A stretch of DNA of 64,000 nt from Trichoplax sp. H2. Taxonomy: Eukaryota; Placozoa; Uniplacotomia; Trichoplacea. The stretch covers positions 496,001-560,000 of the forward strand of contig NOWV01000008.1 of assembly GCA_003344405.1 (NCBI GenBank). The letters are read 5' to 3'. The position numbers and the translations under genes are program-made. The notes below the pieces were generated by a model, which ran no database searches, was not told where the DNA came from, and saw nothing but the letters and a program-made list of their open reading frames with translations. Position 1 is the first letter of the stretch. Each line of letters begins with the position of its first letter. Positions 21,666 through 34,100 of the stretch are shown piece after piece.

Positions 21666-24345
21666 ACTGGTTGATCAAGAGCACCTTATCATGCAATTTG
21701 GCCACCCAAAACCATCATGGAAGGTTAGTATCAGTTCTAGTTTAAGAATGGATGTTCATCTTTTAAAGCTGTTCTATATAATTCATGGATGACATACTGT
21801 ATCTTAAAAGCTCTTCTTGACCTGACCTACTTACAAGTAAAATGGATGATAGCCAACTTATCATTGACACCGTGACTTGCTACTGTATATCATCAACTAT
21901 GAATTAAAAATGACAATACAGTAGATCATGATCTCGTCATAATTTACAGTATCGAGTACTAAGCAACAATACAGGTATACGTCAAGTAATTATACATAGG
22001 ACTTCAACTTGAAACAACCTACCAGTGATTTCTTTGCCTACTTGTATGCAAAGAATAAAAATCCATCCTAAATCAACTATTAGTGGCCAATCAGATAACC
22101 TGAAGTGTATCCTAATTCAGCTGATTAAACCACATGATATCGTCAATATCAATATCTTTAGGAAGGTGATGTCACATTGTACCGACAACAAATTCGATCT
22201 AGCCACCCAGACACCGAAGAGGTGCCAGAATTTGGTGAAGGTAGCGCATATCGCTATCATCAACGCGAAGAACTTAAACGTAAAAGACGCAGTCGATCTG
22301 GAGAGCAAAATATAAACAAATTACCTTGGTTCCTCGATGTTGGAGACGGTGATAACGCTAAAAAGTAGGCGTACATACAAATTTGTTTGTGGGCAAAACT
22401 TTCAATCTCAATACTCTGATAGCATACGCATACGTACAATGAATCCAATTATGTCTATACAGGACATGCATACTATTGCACTAATCAGTTAAATGACCAT
22501 TATGACTTCGTAGTATAATACTCACCATTTATTATATCATATAATTAAGTCGTCAGTTCACTTCAACAGATTTAAAGGCTCTCAAGAAGGAGACATTCAA
22601 ACAAACTCGGATTACTATCTGATGACTCAATCATCAAATGGTGCCTTTCAGGTGGCACCGGTAACCAGCTTTATTAAATTTTACTCCATACCTAAATATT
22701 ATACACTCAATATTGATGAAGCAGAAGAACAGATGCAAAGAAATGAAGTGATCTACGATCATTTTAATTTTATGACTGCCAAGCGTATAAAACAGAGTGA
22801 AAATGACAAGCAAAGTCCATCTAGTGAAGTTCGTTTGGTGAGAATTTTGCTCTTATGAAGTTAAATACTATACTCATACACGTATCTTTTACAGTAGTCA
22901 ACATGTTCATTCACACTTTTACATCATTACTCTATATCGATTAATCCACTTATAACGGTATAATTAGTATTTGTATCTTCACCAAATAATCTGATCTTGC
23001 TATACTGTAACTTTAATTTAGCGTCTAGTAGAAAGAAAAACGAATGAAAAGTCTAGCTCGTCATCTGACTACGAAAGTGAAGGTAAAAATTGAAATCTCC
23101 GGCCCATAATCAACATGAAATAACATTACTTTCACATCAGATCTTCTCTATTTATTTTTCATTCAAAGTCAAGCTATTACTAGACAGTATTATTTTAACG
23201 CTCTTATTACAGTTATTACGGTAATTATTATTTTAAATAAAGGGAAATAAATAGATAAATGAATGAGGGAAACTCAGCGTAACATGTCCAATAATTATAT
23301 GAAACAGTCATCATACTCATTTGAAACCCAATTCTAAATTATGAAACTCGCAACACTCTTTTCATCAAGATGAAAGTAAAGCGAAAGCGAGAAAGCGTAA
23401 ACAAGACGCCCTTGAAGCTAAGAAACATAAGAGTAAATACGGAAAGATCAAAGTTCGTGGCGATGAAGATGATGCAGAAAGTGAGGTTTCAGATGATGCA
23501 GAATCAGAAGGCTTCGAAGTTGATTATATGAGTGATACTGTGTCATCCAATGAAGAAATACAGCACAAAGAAGGTACATTCAATAGCATTTATTCCTACT
23601 ATACAATAAGAGATAGCCTATCAAATAGAGAATAAGACTAATTTCTACCACAACAGATAAACCTCAAGAGAATGATGGTATACCAGACGAAATTGGAGGT
23701 TCTGAAAATTCTGTTTACTCTTCTGATGAAAACGACGAAGATCTAACCAAGAGTGGACTCGAAATGAAGAAACTACTAAATCGCAGCGATAATGATAATT
23801 CAGATTCTGATATACCGGAAGATTTTGACGCAGACGAAGAGTTATCAAAATCAACGGTGTGGGTACAAAACAAAGACAAGAAGAAAATAAGTTCTGAGGA
23901 ATCTTCCAGTAGTTCCGAAGAAGAATCAGTTAATAAGTCTACTAAAGCTAAAAAGACCGCTGCAATAGTAGCCAAAGCTAAAAATAATGCCCTAGTGAAT
24001 TTAGCAGATCGGGCGGACTTTCCAACTCGAGTAGCTAAAGAGAAAAATAAGCGTTCCTCAGAAAATCAACCGTCAAAGCCTGCTAAAAGGGTTAAAACTG
24101 AAGTAGGGAATCGAGAGGACAGCAGCAGTATCGCTAGCGAAATAAAAGACTATGTGACACCAGAAGCTGTTGCACGCTATTTAAAGAGAAAACCGATGAC
24201 TACATCCGAATTGATCAAGAAATTTAAGAAATACTTTAAAGATTCCAAAGACAAAAGATCAATTAATTTCATAGCCGAAATTATTCGTAAGTTAAACCCT
24301 GAAAGGAAAGTTTCTGGAGGCGCCACTTACTTTTATTTAAAGTAG
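21666..24345 (+). CDS. GTF2F1: Transcription initiation factor IIF alpha subunit (RAP74)
   Basis: Large subunit of TFIIF, which accompanies RNA polymerase II into the initiation complex. Five exons are firm and in frame: 22162-22364, 22570-22837, 23022-23082, 23370-23573 and 23657-24345. They encode the dimerisation-domain block KFKGSQEGD followed by YYLMTQSSNGAFQVAPV (human KFKG...YYIFTQCPDGAFEAFPV). A highly charged Ser/Asp/Glu/Lys-rich linker including EGFEVDYMSD follows. The C-terminal winged helix that binds the FCP1 phosphatase is intact (EAVARYLKRKPMTTSELIKKF, ending IRKLNPERKVSGG). A further upstream exon at about 21666-21723 (LIMQFGHPKPSWK) fits in phase and resembles the family N-terminus, but is tentative. 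The start codon and first exon were not found. AATAAA lies at 24387, 42 bp past the stop. Confidence 0.92.
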
Positions 24346-24988
24346 TACGTGCACTGGCATGAAACGCGATATACGCGTATTGTAATAATAAAAAATAATA
24401 ACTAAACTGTATGAAACACACTAAAAAATATATTACGAAAATACCCTCAAGGCGATTGTTGTAACTTTATTTGCCAAAACGGTAAGTTTAGGACATCATT
24501 ATTTTTATCATATATGTTGTCTGTCAAATGTGATGGCTTAAGATGTACAGGTTATTACATCGCTTATAAGAACTTCTGTAATCCAACCAAGAAAAATAGG
24601 TTATCTCCTTTAAGATAATAGTATTAATAATTACAATGTATCATTATCAAATATCTTAAGAATGATATTTACAGTTAGTAGCATATAATTATAATTATTG
24701 ATAAGCGTTAAATTTTATAAAAGAATATTAAGCATGCTACTTAAATCGAATAGACGGTAGCATACTCAGTTAAATTTTATTATTGTGTTGAATTTACAAA
24801 AATAAAAAAAAATAAAAATTGCTGTATCCAAAAACGTTAACTACCGTTTAGTAATATATATATATATATATGTTCGTATATGTCTATATGATAGGACTTC
24901 TATCCAAAATCTTATTTTCATACCCTTCCTGTATCACATACACTATAGCAGATACACATTAACTGTTTTAGGATAGCGAGTATTTAAT
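24346..24988. other. Tail-to-tail intergenic region, GTF2F1 / C9orf72
   Basis: Very AT-rich; contains a (TA)n microsatellite at about 24853-24871 and poly(A)-type signals for both genes. No TGTAC cluster and no gene seen. Confidence 0.7.
24853..24871. repeat. (TA)n microsatellite
   Basis: About nine TA dinucleotides between the convergent 3' ends of GTF2F1 and C9orf72. Confidence 0.9.
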
Positions 24989-27900
24989 TTAAAGATTGCC
25001 TCCTCCACTCGGTAAGTATCCTGTAAGAGATGGTTGCCCAATTAGCCACGAACATAATCCAGGTTTATAATATTCCGATGTGGCCAAGATTACAATCAGA
25101 TCATTATCATTTCTTATGGATAAATAGGTTTTGATGTCGTCAATGCTTAATGCGTTATTCTGCTTTCTAAAAGTCACACAGACAAGATTAGTGAATGGAT
25201 CAATATTCATTCCATCAGCTTACGATCCAATATGCAAGATTCAACTGACCTTTCCGATTCGATAAATTCTATTAAAGCATAAGTTTTAGTATCTACTTTT
25301 TGCTTGAAATGTTCGATATATTCAGCTCTTATCTGTGTAATGCAAGGCAGTTCCTTCATCTATAACAAACGATGTCTTTATTAGTCAGTTAAGAGCTTAT
25401 GCCACCTTTTGTATAACTGAAATAAACATCATTTAACCTCTTCAAGAAATTCTTCTATTAACAATGCACCCTCTTCGACAAGAGTTAGCATTTGGCTGCA
25501 GTAATAAAAATAAGCATTGAAATCTGCTCTTTCTCATAATGTCATTAAATTTGCATTTATGAATGGAATCAACTTGGTAAAATTGAAAAAACTTACGGCG
25601 ATAAAGAAACAGTCACTTTATTGTTATTGATCCATAGTGTAGCTAAATCAATTTTTAATATTTCTTGTAGAATGGAGGCATGTTGATCAGGTAAAGCAGT
25701 ACGGTATACTTCCCAGTTATGGAGACTAATAATGGTAGTTGGACGATGGCTACGAACGATGTCACTTATAGGTAAGGATTCTAATTCCTAGCAACATTAT
25801 TATAAACAATATAATCAAGTCTCCAATCTATCATAAAGAAATAAGTGCTAAATAGACTATTTCAATTTCTAAATAAAGTATTTTTATTTATCAGTACATA
25901 CTATAATTTTATCACCGAAAGGAAAATCGATCTACTTTAAGTTGCAATAAATACTACATTACCATTAATAACCCTTGCAGATACAAGTCTGGTAGATAAG
26001 ACTGATTGATACGCTCGTCATCTTCCAGATTAATCCGAGAACTTTGAAGTTCCTTTTCACTATTAAACATTGCTAACGTTCTTACCATCTAAATCAATCC
26101 AAAAATAACAAAATTTCAGATCACTCCATTTAATAGTAGTACAATATTATATTGATATTGAGGAAGTAACTGTAGCTAGGAAAATATTCCGCTTTTAAAG
26201 AGACAAAGGATAGAATACTCGTCATTGATCGTTTAGTATATTACTTTATTGATTTGCTTCATATCGCTGCCAATGACTATGCTACAACGGCAAGTTTGCA
26301 AATGCGATGTTATTGCCCTGTAATGAATCCAATATTAAGCACAGTTAATATTTTTCAAGAAATACTAACGGCTATCATTCTTTGTTGATTCAGTTTAGAA
26401 TATGAAATTATTATTACATTATTAAAATAACTTTGATCTTAGCTTGAAAACATTGACTAACAAATATGAATCTGTATACAATTAAAATTATCTACAACTA
26501 GATTCTCAGATATCGATTTAAACGTAAATCAAAATCAATGTTCGGTACCTAATCACGCTATATAGAATTTCTTTAGTTCCTTACTACTCTAAATCACCAA
26601 ATTTAGCTGATATATATTAATCTAAACTAGTAATACCCATTTAGCTCTGTTCGCTTGGTAGAACCCATCGTAATACGATGAAGTACTCTACTAACAATCA
26701 GTACATAAAATGAACTCATTTACATAAGATCGTACTTTATAAATTCTGATTAGGAATTCGTAAAAATATTTCCAAGGTATCTACTAAAGAAATTACAACC
26801 TACTTTTCTAAAAGAGCGATTTCTTCTTTCGTAGTATTTTTAAATATGCTAAATAACCACGTATCAGCAATCTAAAAGCATAAATTTTTATCAGCTTAAA
26901 TGTATAAACTATAATCAAAAAATGATATTACTCTTGATAGTAAATATTAATAAATATTGCACTATAATTTTGTACTGCTACTAAATTTTGCACAGATTTC
27001 AGGAAATCGTTATAGAAATTTCTTTACAAAATATAGAATGCTCATAAATGGCGAAAAAAAAACATGGAGTCATTCTTGGGATTTACAAACGTATAAATTC
27101 TAGCCCATGATTAATATCAGTACACATTCATCCATATGATAGAATCGCTAATGAATCTGAATGATAATTCATAGATTAATATGATTTTTTAGCCTGCTAC
27201 ACTTAAGCCATCATGTTAAGAGAAGAATAACTCATGCTTTCGGAATTAAAATTAGTAGATTGATCACCACCATTAGACTGCTTTAGCTCAGCATGCTAAA
27301 GCTTTAGCAACCTTATTGAGACTGTTGACTTTTACTGAACTTTACAATATGCGATTCCGCAACGATCGATCAGGACAAAATATTTACTGTACAGTTATAT
27401 CTATTCTACTATTTCATTTATTAATAGATCAAGAACGTATTCCTGTAGACGGCTAGATTGGAGTTTTAATGAATTCGGAAATTATGGGCTTATAGTAGAT
27501 CGCATACCTAGATTCTCAAAGTAAAAGTATAACTACGTCTCAATGAGCACTTAAAAACATTGGGCGGCTATATATATAGTTTCAATACATAGTTCTATTT
27601 CATACCCTTGCGGGATAGCCAAAGATTGGTCAATTTTTTTAATAGTTTACACAATCTCTAATTAGTCAGATAAGTATACTATTTACCTCGAGTGTACCGG
27701 ATAGTTTCCCGCGAACTATTGCAGTAATATGTATTAAGAATGCCTTTAAATCATTAAAGATCTTTTCAATTGCAGTTTGATAATTCTATATAATTTTAAA
27801 ACAAATTTAAAAATATATTAATGATGTATAAGGCCACAATTCTTATAAGCATAAAAAGTCTGCATGTCTACAATTAAATGATCATCGCTACTTCAAGCAA

Positions 27901-29535
27901 CTCTTTACTTGCAGCCAGCTACTTGCTGTTGTGCATTATATCATCTAAAATCGAACTCTTAACTCAAATTTAGCATAATTCGTGACTGTGTATCTACAGT
28001 ATAAGCTGTATCCTGCTCGCCTATACCTTACCACATGAAAATGGTACTGTGAATTTTAATTTTTCATCTATTGAAACGTAATTTACGACTATATATTAAC
28101 AGCAATTGTATCATAACTTATTGCACGTAGTAACTTGAATTTGCTTAAATCAGTTTTCAATTCGTTTTAATGCAAGTCTATAATTCTGTATGGCTACTAG
28201 CTATAGCTGTATCACAGCATATCGCGAATTTATACGACACCAAATTGCTTAAGTGAACTTTCCGATCGATCCATATTAAACGTAACTCGTTATCGTGAAT
28301 CAATAACTTGCATCGCAGTCGATGTAACACTTTTTACCGAAAAATTAACGAAACTTGTAACTTTATCTACAAACTACATCATTTATTACTCAAATTCGCC
28401 GAGAAATTCAGGGTAATATAACTCAGAACCATCTACAACTTGAATTATGATGCATCACATAATCGTACGCAAGCCTACAGAGAAATTCACAGTATTACAA
28501 AACTAAATATAGTGCGAAATGGTGAATTCATAAATTGCAATATCGTTCGCTATCTATTGACTAAGAACTATTTGTAACATAATCGTAACTGTGCACTGTA
28601 TCTACAAGCTGCATTAAAGGTGATTAAGTAAATCGATTCATGGCTGAGAAGTTGCTTGTAAAACATATACGAAGCATAATAAAATGAAATGAAATCGTAA
28701 TTGTGCACCTTGGCAAACTGCATTAAAATTGATCAAATACTGTACACTAGTAATATTGAACACTGGAAAGAAATTGATTGCAAATAAAAAACGAGTCGCT
28801 GTGCCTATAAACTACATCAAATTAATACAGTACTGTTTATCGATCTATTACTAAGAAATTTATTATTAATCTATGAGAACAAGGTAATTTGTAGTCGTAT
28901 GTTTGCAAATCGCGCTTATTACCAAGAAATAAGTCTTTGTAAGCAATAAAATTTTCTTATAAACAATTCTTCATTCTCAGACTTGATAGAATTGAACGAT
29001 TATGATCAATTAACATCTTGATCTACGAGTCAATTTCTCTTACCTTGAATTGGAAGAGTCGAAATTTAGCGGTAAACTCCACAATTCTGGTTTCACAGAT
29101 TTGATACAAAGGCATATAGTCATTTAAATATCGGGTAGGCATTAAGATAGAAAATGCATATAATGTAGTTCTGCCATCTTTTAAACATCCATAAAATTTA
29201 TAGCAATTAACAACAACATCATGCTGCGGTAAGAGTAATAATTTATAGCTGACGATGCCTTCCCCTTCACTACCATCATGAAATAAATCACGACCAGTTA
29301 AACTGGCGACATGAAGGATGCATTTTTCACCAATTTTACATCTCTCCTGATCACTATACCATACATGACATAGTTTGGGTCCAACAACGTTATCCCATGT
29401 CGATAAGAGTATTACCTCAATGAAGCTATCCACACCTAAATCAGATACTAACGCCGATATTAATCCTTCATGAACTGTATCCTTGGGTAATCCATCTCCT
29501 TCATTTCCTTGTCCTTCCTCGAAATTACATGCCAT
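24989..29535 (-). CDS. C9orf72: C9orf72 homologue (DENN-type protein)
   Basis: In vertebrates this DENN-fold protein forms a complex with SMCR8 and WDR41 that acts on small GTPases in autophagy and lysosome control. Nine exons on the minus strand are in frame: 29535-29044, 27785-27687, 26871-26804, 26317-26245, 26088-25963, 25787-25597, 25495-25438, 25359-25250 and 25166-24989, for 1395 nt and 464 residues (human 481). Diagnostic blocks are STWDNVVGPKLCHVW near residue 46, AITSHLQTCRCSIVIGSD, MVRTLAMFNSEKE with YLQGLLM, KVDTKTYALIEFIES, and the C-terminal YYKPGLCSWLIGQPS (human IKPGLHSFIFGRPF). The first exon carries a ~35-residue acidic N-terminal extension of lower certainty. No hexanucleotide GGGGCC expansion is present in its introns. 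Confidence 0.95.
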
Positions 29536-31145
29536 TTTATTACGTCTTGATTCTACACCACTCTAAAATAGATCATAACTATAGCTAGTCACAAGATGGA
29601 AACAAGGCGATTGGCGTGAACGTTGGCGTCGTATTTCCAACACCCAATGACTGCTTGAATATCAAGGTGTATAGAAGAGAATTAGAAAGGATGTTAGCTT
29701 ATATTGGATACAAGAATCGAAGAGGCTAATCCAACACCTAATAAAGTTCTTCCTACGCATCCAAAATAAATAAACTAAATAAAATAATTTGTAGGACAGC
29801 AACGCTATTCCATACATTTAGACTAGCGCCAATAGCGGTAAACAACACTAGATCACTTTCGTCATTCTACTGCATAGCTATACTGTGCTTGAAAACTGCT
29901 TTCATGATAGTCACTACAGTATAGAAATGACGTAAGTACTGATAAAGTTGAGTCTGCAGGTGCAATGCTCTGCCTGTTTATTTTTGCCTTTAACTCTTTC
30001 CCCAAGTATTACGAGATACAGAAGAAAGAGGCAAGAATATCTTTTGCAATTTTATATTTTTTTCTGTAGCATCAGCTTATACTTAAAAATCGAACCATCC
30101 GCGCAATTCGCGATAGCTAGAATTAATCAGAAATGCTACAAAATCAGAGACTACTATTTGCTAATGGTACTGTAATGCCATACAGGTTGTGCTGTGCTGA
30201 TGATGACTAGAAGTGATGTACATTAGCTAGAAGAAAACTTAAAGCGACAGCATAATTACCCAATTTAGAGATCATTTTTATAATTTGCATGATCACTCAG
30301 AAGCATTATATTTCGATGCTAACAAGACAGTATTGCAATATACTTAAGCACCGGCTAGTTCTAATAACCTCTTTGGAAAAATTTTTATATCTTACTGTAT
30401 ATTGTTCATACACGTATTTATTACTAAGCGCAGTTATTTAAGCCTTAGCAACCTACAAACTGCATTGATGATGTACAGTTTGTAACAATTAATAGAAAAA
30501 TCAAGATAAGCTACTAAAACGTATTTTTAATTTTTTATGGTTGTCCTTCATTGCATCCAAAGTTCTTATAAATAATATAATCAGTTTATAATCTCTGTTA
30601 TAGCCAGAATATATTATATTACGAATTTGAAGCACTTAAACAGTAAACTATATATCTAGATAAAGAAGATATCAAGAATTTTCAATTTTTAACCTTTCTG
30701 CATATATTAACTCTTTCCAGAGTTAGGCACAAAATTTTAAATTAACTTTCCAGCTCTAGGCTATGGAAAGCTGTATATCGTTTTGCATTACGTATAATTA
30801 TAACTTACGCAAATATTTAAGACTGAAAGGACCTAATATTAAATAATATGAAATATAATGACGTAGTAGTGAACATACGCAATCTTCTTGCTCCAAATAA
30901 AGTTAGCATTCATCACGTATTGTATCCCTTCAAAGCTTTAACATTATAATATTCAGATTATTATATAATTTTATCTTTTGAGTGTGCTATACGTAAACAC
31001 TAATATCAGATCATAAACATTACGAATAGCAATTTATAATACATTATACATGTGAAGTACAATATTTGTTTATCATAAATACACGAAATGTACATTGGTC
31101 ATAAATTACCAAATCTATCTGTTATTATCGTAGCATGGTATCAAG
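29536..31145. other. Intergenic, C9orf72 5' flank / ankyrin-GH20 3' flank
   Basis: AT-rich sequence between two minus-strand genes. A 75-codon plus-strand frame at 29948-30175 has no recognisable motif and no neighbouring exons. I see no repeat array and no dense TGTAC cluster. Confidence 0.55.
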
Positions 31146-34100
31146 CTATTTTTGATCAACTTTAATTAGTTCACTAAGCGTAGAATGTAAAATGCCAATA
31201 GTCTCCGATAAACCTCCAAACAAATTCCGGGATAACCAAGCCTTCTGATAAGGTTCAATCAGTAGTAGAAGCCTTGAAATTAGAAAATATCGATAAATTT
31301 ATATCGTATTAGGCAAATTAGATTAATATGATTAATAACTAATCAAAAGACAAAATGTCAACATGATTACCGTACCTATTCGCTAGATCAGTCTTAACAG
31401 TACTTGTTAAACAATTAAACGAAAACAATGCCATAGGCTGAGACTTATTATGATGATTAACGGCACTGGCTAGCCTGAAAATTCAATCAAAAGATATCAG
31501 ATTATACCTAACTATGAATATTTCAACGGCTAATATATACAATACCTTAACGAAAACATGTAGAGTTCTACATATATGGAGATATCTTGAATAATTCCAT
31601 GACTTGGATCAATCTTAGGAATTGAACACATTTCCTTTTGCAATACTTTCATGCATTTAAACATTTGCTGGAATAGATAGCCCCAAATTATAACATGCAA
31701 CACAATGATTTACAATTTAAGGACGCGTTGACAATGATATTTAATACGGTATATTTACAGAAGTAAGATGAAATACCTGGAGAGAACTTGAAGTAATATC
31801 ACCAATTCGTAAATCTTGTTTATCAGTTAGAATTCTACATAAAAGCGAGCTTTGGCTACAGCATGGCACTTGCTTATTCACTAAGTTCAACAACTCTCGG
31901 CAATTTTCATCTGAATCAACAATATGTTCAGTTGCAGACTTGTTTAGATCGAAAGATTTATCCATGGTAACTGAATTACTACGTTTCTCTGCTTGATTGC
32001 GTGATGGTATAAAATAGGTTTCCTCAATAAGCGCTAGGTCGATTAAACATTTACAAACTTCCAATGACAGCATAGGCATGATTAACAGCTCAAATAACCG
32101 CGGTAGATAAGTTAACGTAAACTCCTAAACCAAGAAAAAAGTGTACAGCTATAAGAAATATTTTCTACAACGATAGATCATACAATAAATAAAAATTATC
32201 GCAAGTATTTGTCTTATTTAAATATGTAAAAACAAAATTGGATAAATCGCCCGTTAACAACCTCCTTTGTAGATGTATTCCAGCAAAACGCTGCACCACA
32301 AACAAAGGAAATATGACTTGCGAATGTTGTTCTAAGATCATCTGCAGCCCAAAAATCAGAAATAATAATTCCATCTGCTTTCGCACTGAATGCCGTTCTC
32401 GCGGACTTGTAGATATTTTTAATGGCATGCAGTGGGCGCCCAAAAGTACTGCCAGCAGAGCATTAAAAGATTAATTCAGAAAGATTGTATAATAAATCCA
32501 ATGCTTGCAAATGTCATTGCTATAAGCGCGATCAGTTTTGCGACTTTACTCAAATTGTTAGGAGTAGTATAAAGGTTACAATTGCTACATAATTAAGCTC
32601 GATTACAAACCTTTGCTGGGCACACGTTTTGCAAGAGACATAATAGCTTAACCTGAAAAATACCACCAATACCGTATTCAAAATTGATTATCGATACTTT
32701 ACTGAAAATGTATATGTATATATAAGTTATACCCAGCTTTTGCTAGTGCTGTACAGTGGCTCTCATGGTAGCGATAGTTCTAAGATAATATCAATGTTAC
32801 ATTAAAAAGATCCTTAAAGTTCAAATACAAATAACAGCAAGATAAACAACATACTACACATGCATAGGTTCCTAAGATCAGGTTAATTTTTTCAAAAATT
32901 TAAGAAATCGTTACAGGCATTTAATTTGTACAGTTACTAACTATAGCTATCAGTTAAGCGATTACAAGACGTGAGTACTGTAACATTGTTATGTTTCGGT
33001 ATCATCGCATACACAAACAATATGTAGAGACATTCTGCCAGACTACAAATAGCTACGGATCGTGTTAACTACGCATATTTACTGAAATTATACGGGTAAT
33101 TGCAATATGCAAACATACTCGTCAATCTTTTATGTCGAGACATGCAAACATTATCTAGAAGTTATCTCGAGAACCTAAGCATATTACCTAATATCTCTAT
33201 AGGAATACCTCGGTACCCTCGAGTTTTATTGTACTGTTTGATGGCAAAAGATCATTCTCATACAACTTAGAAGACCTTCAGCCAAAAACAGGATCGAAAT
33301 TTCGAAAGCAGTGATGCTACTTACTTCTGATTATCAACACCTTACTTACTTCATCAAGACTCATAACGGCTACAGTTTCTGGAGGAAGCGACCAAACTAC
33401 ATTTACATCTTCATGTATCATAGGACCTAACCAATATTTCATTATCCTCCCATTCCTTCCGCACCAGATCGAAAATTGTTCTACCAAGTAGGTGCTAATA
33501 TTATCCTTTAAAACGTCGGTCAATTCATTAAACTTACTCCCTCCGATAATCATAAGAAATTCTGTTATTCTGCTTATTTTATAGCCTGTAGATACTTACG
33601 TGATCGTAACTGGATGCTTTATCAGAGATGCTAATGTGCACGTACCTAGTCATCAAGCGTATAAGAAAATAATTAATGCAATGCTTAAACCTTGATCAAA
33701 TAAAATCTCATATCTATGTATTTACCTACTACTGCAAAAAGAAGTGATATAGCTAGCACAATACTGTAAGACATGTTCCATAGAATTGGCTATAGAATCA
33801 GAACGATTTGATCCCAAAATGTCCGATCTATTGAAATAACCATAACATATGTTTTCAAGAACTTAAAAAGAGATGAATTAATTTTAGCTATGTAAGCGAA
33901 GATAAGAGCATGAGATAGATACTTACTCTTGCGAAAGATGCAGATCAAAATGAGGTATAAGAGATATATATCTTGACTGACAATACTGATCAAAACGAAA
34001 CAGTTCACTACACAGGAGAAATAAAAATGCTTTTTAAAGTCCTATTTCAAACTATGTTTGATGTATGAATATATATTAAGTTTTGCATCTAAAATGATAA

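Noticed and set aside
29948-30175. 75-codon plus-strand frame as a gene
   Set aside because: No recognisable motif, no splice partners, and length within chance expectation.
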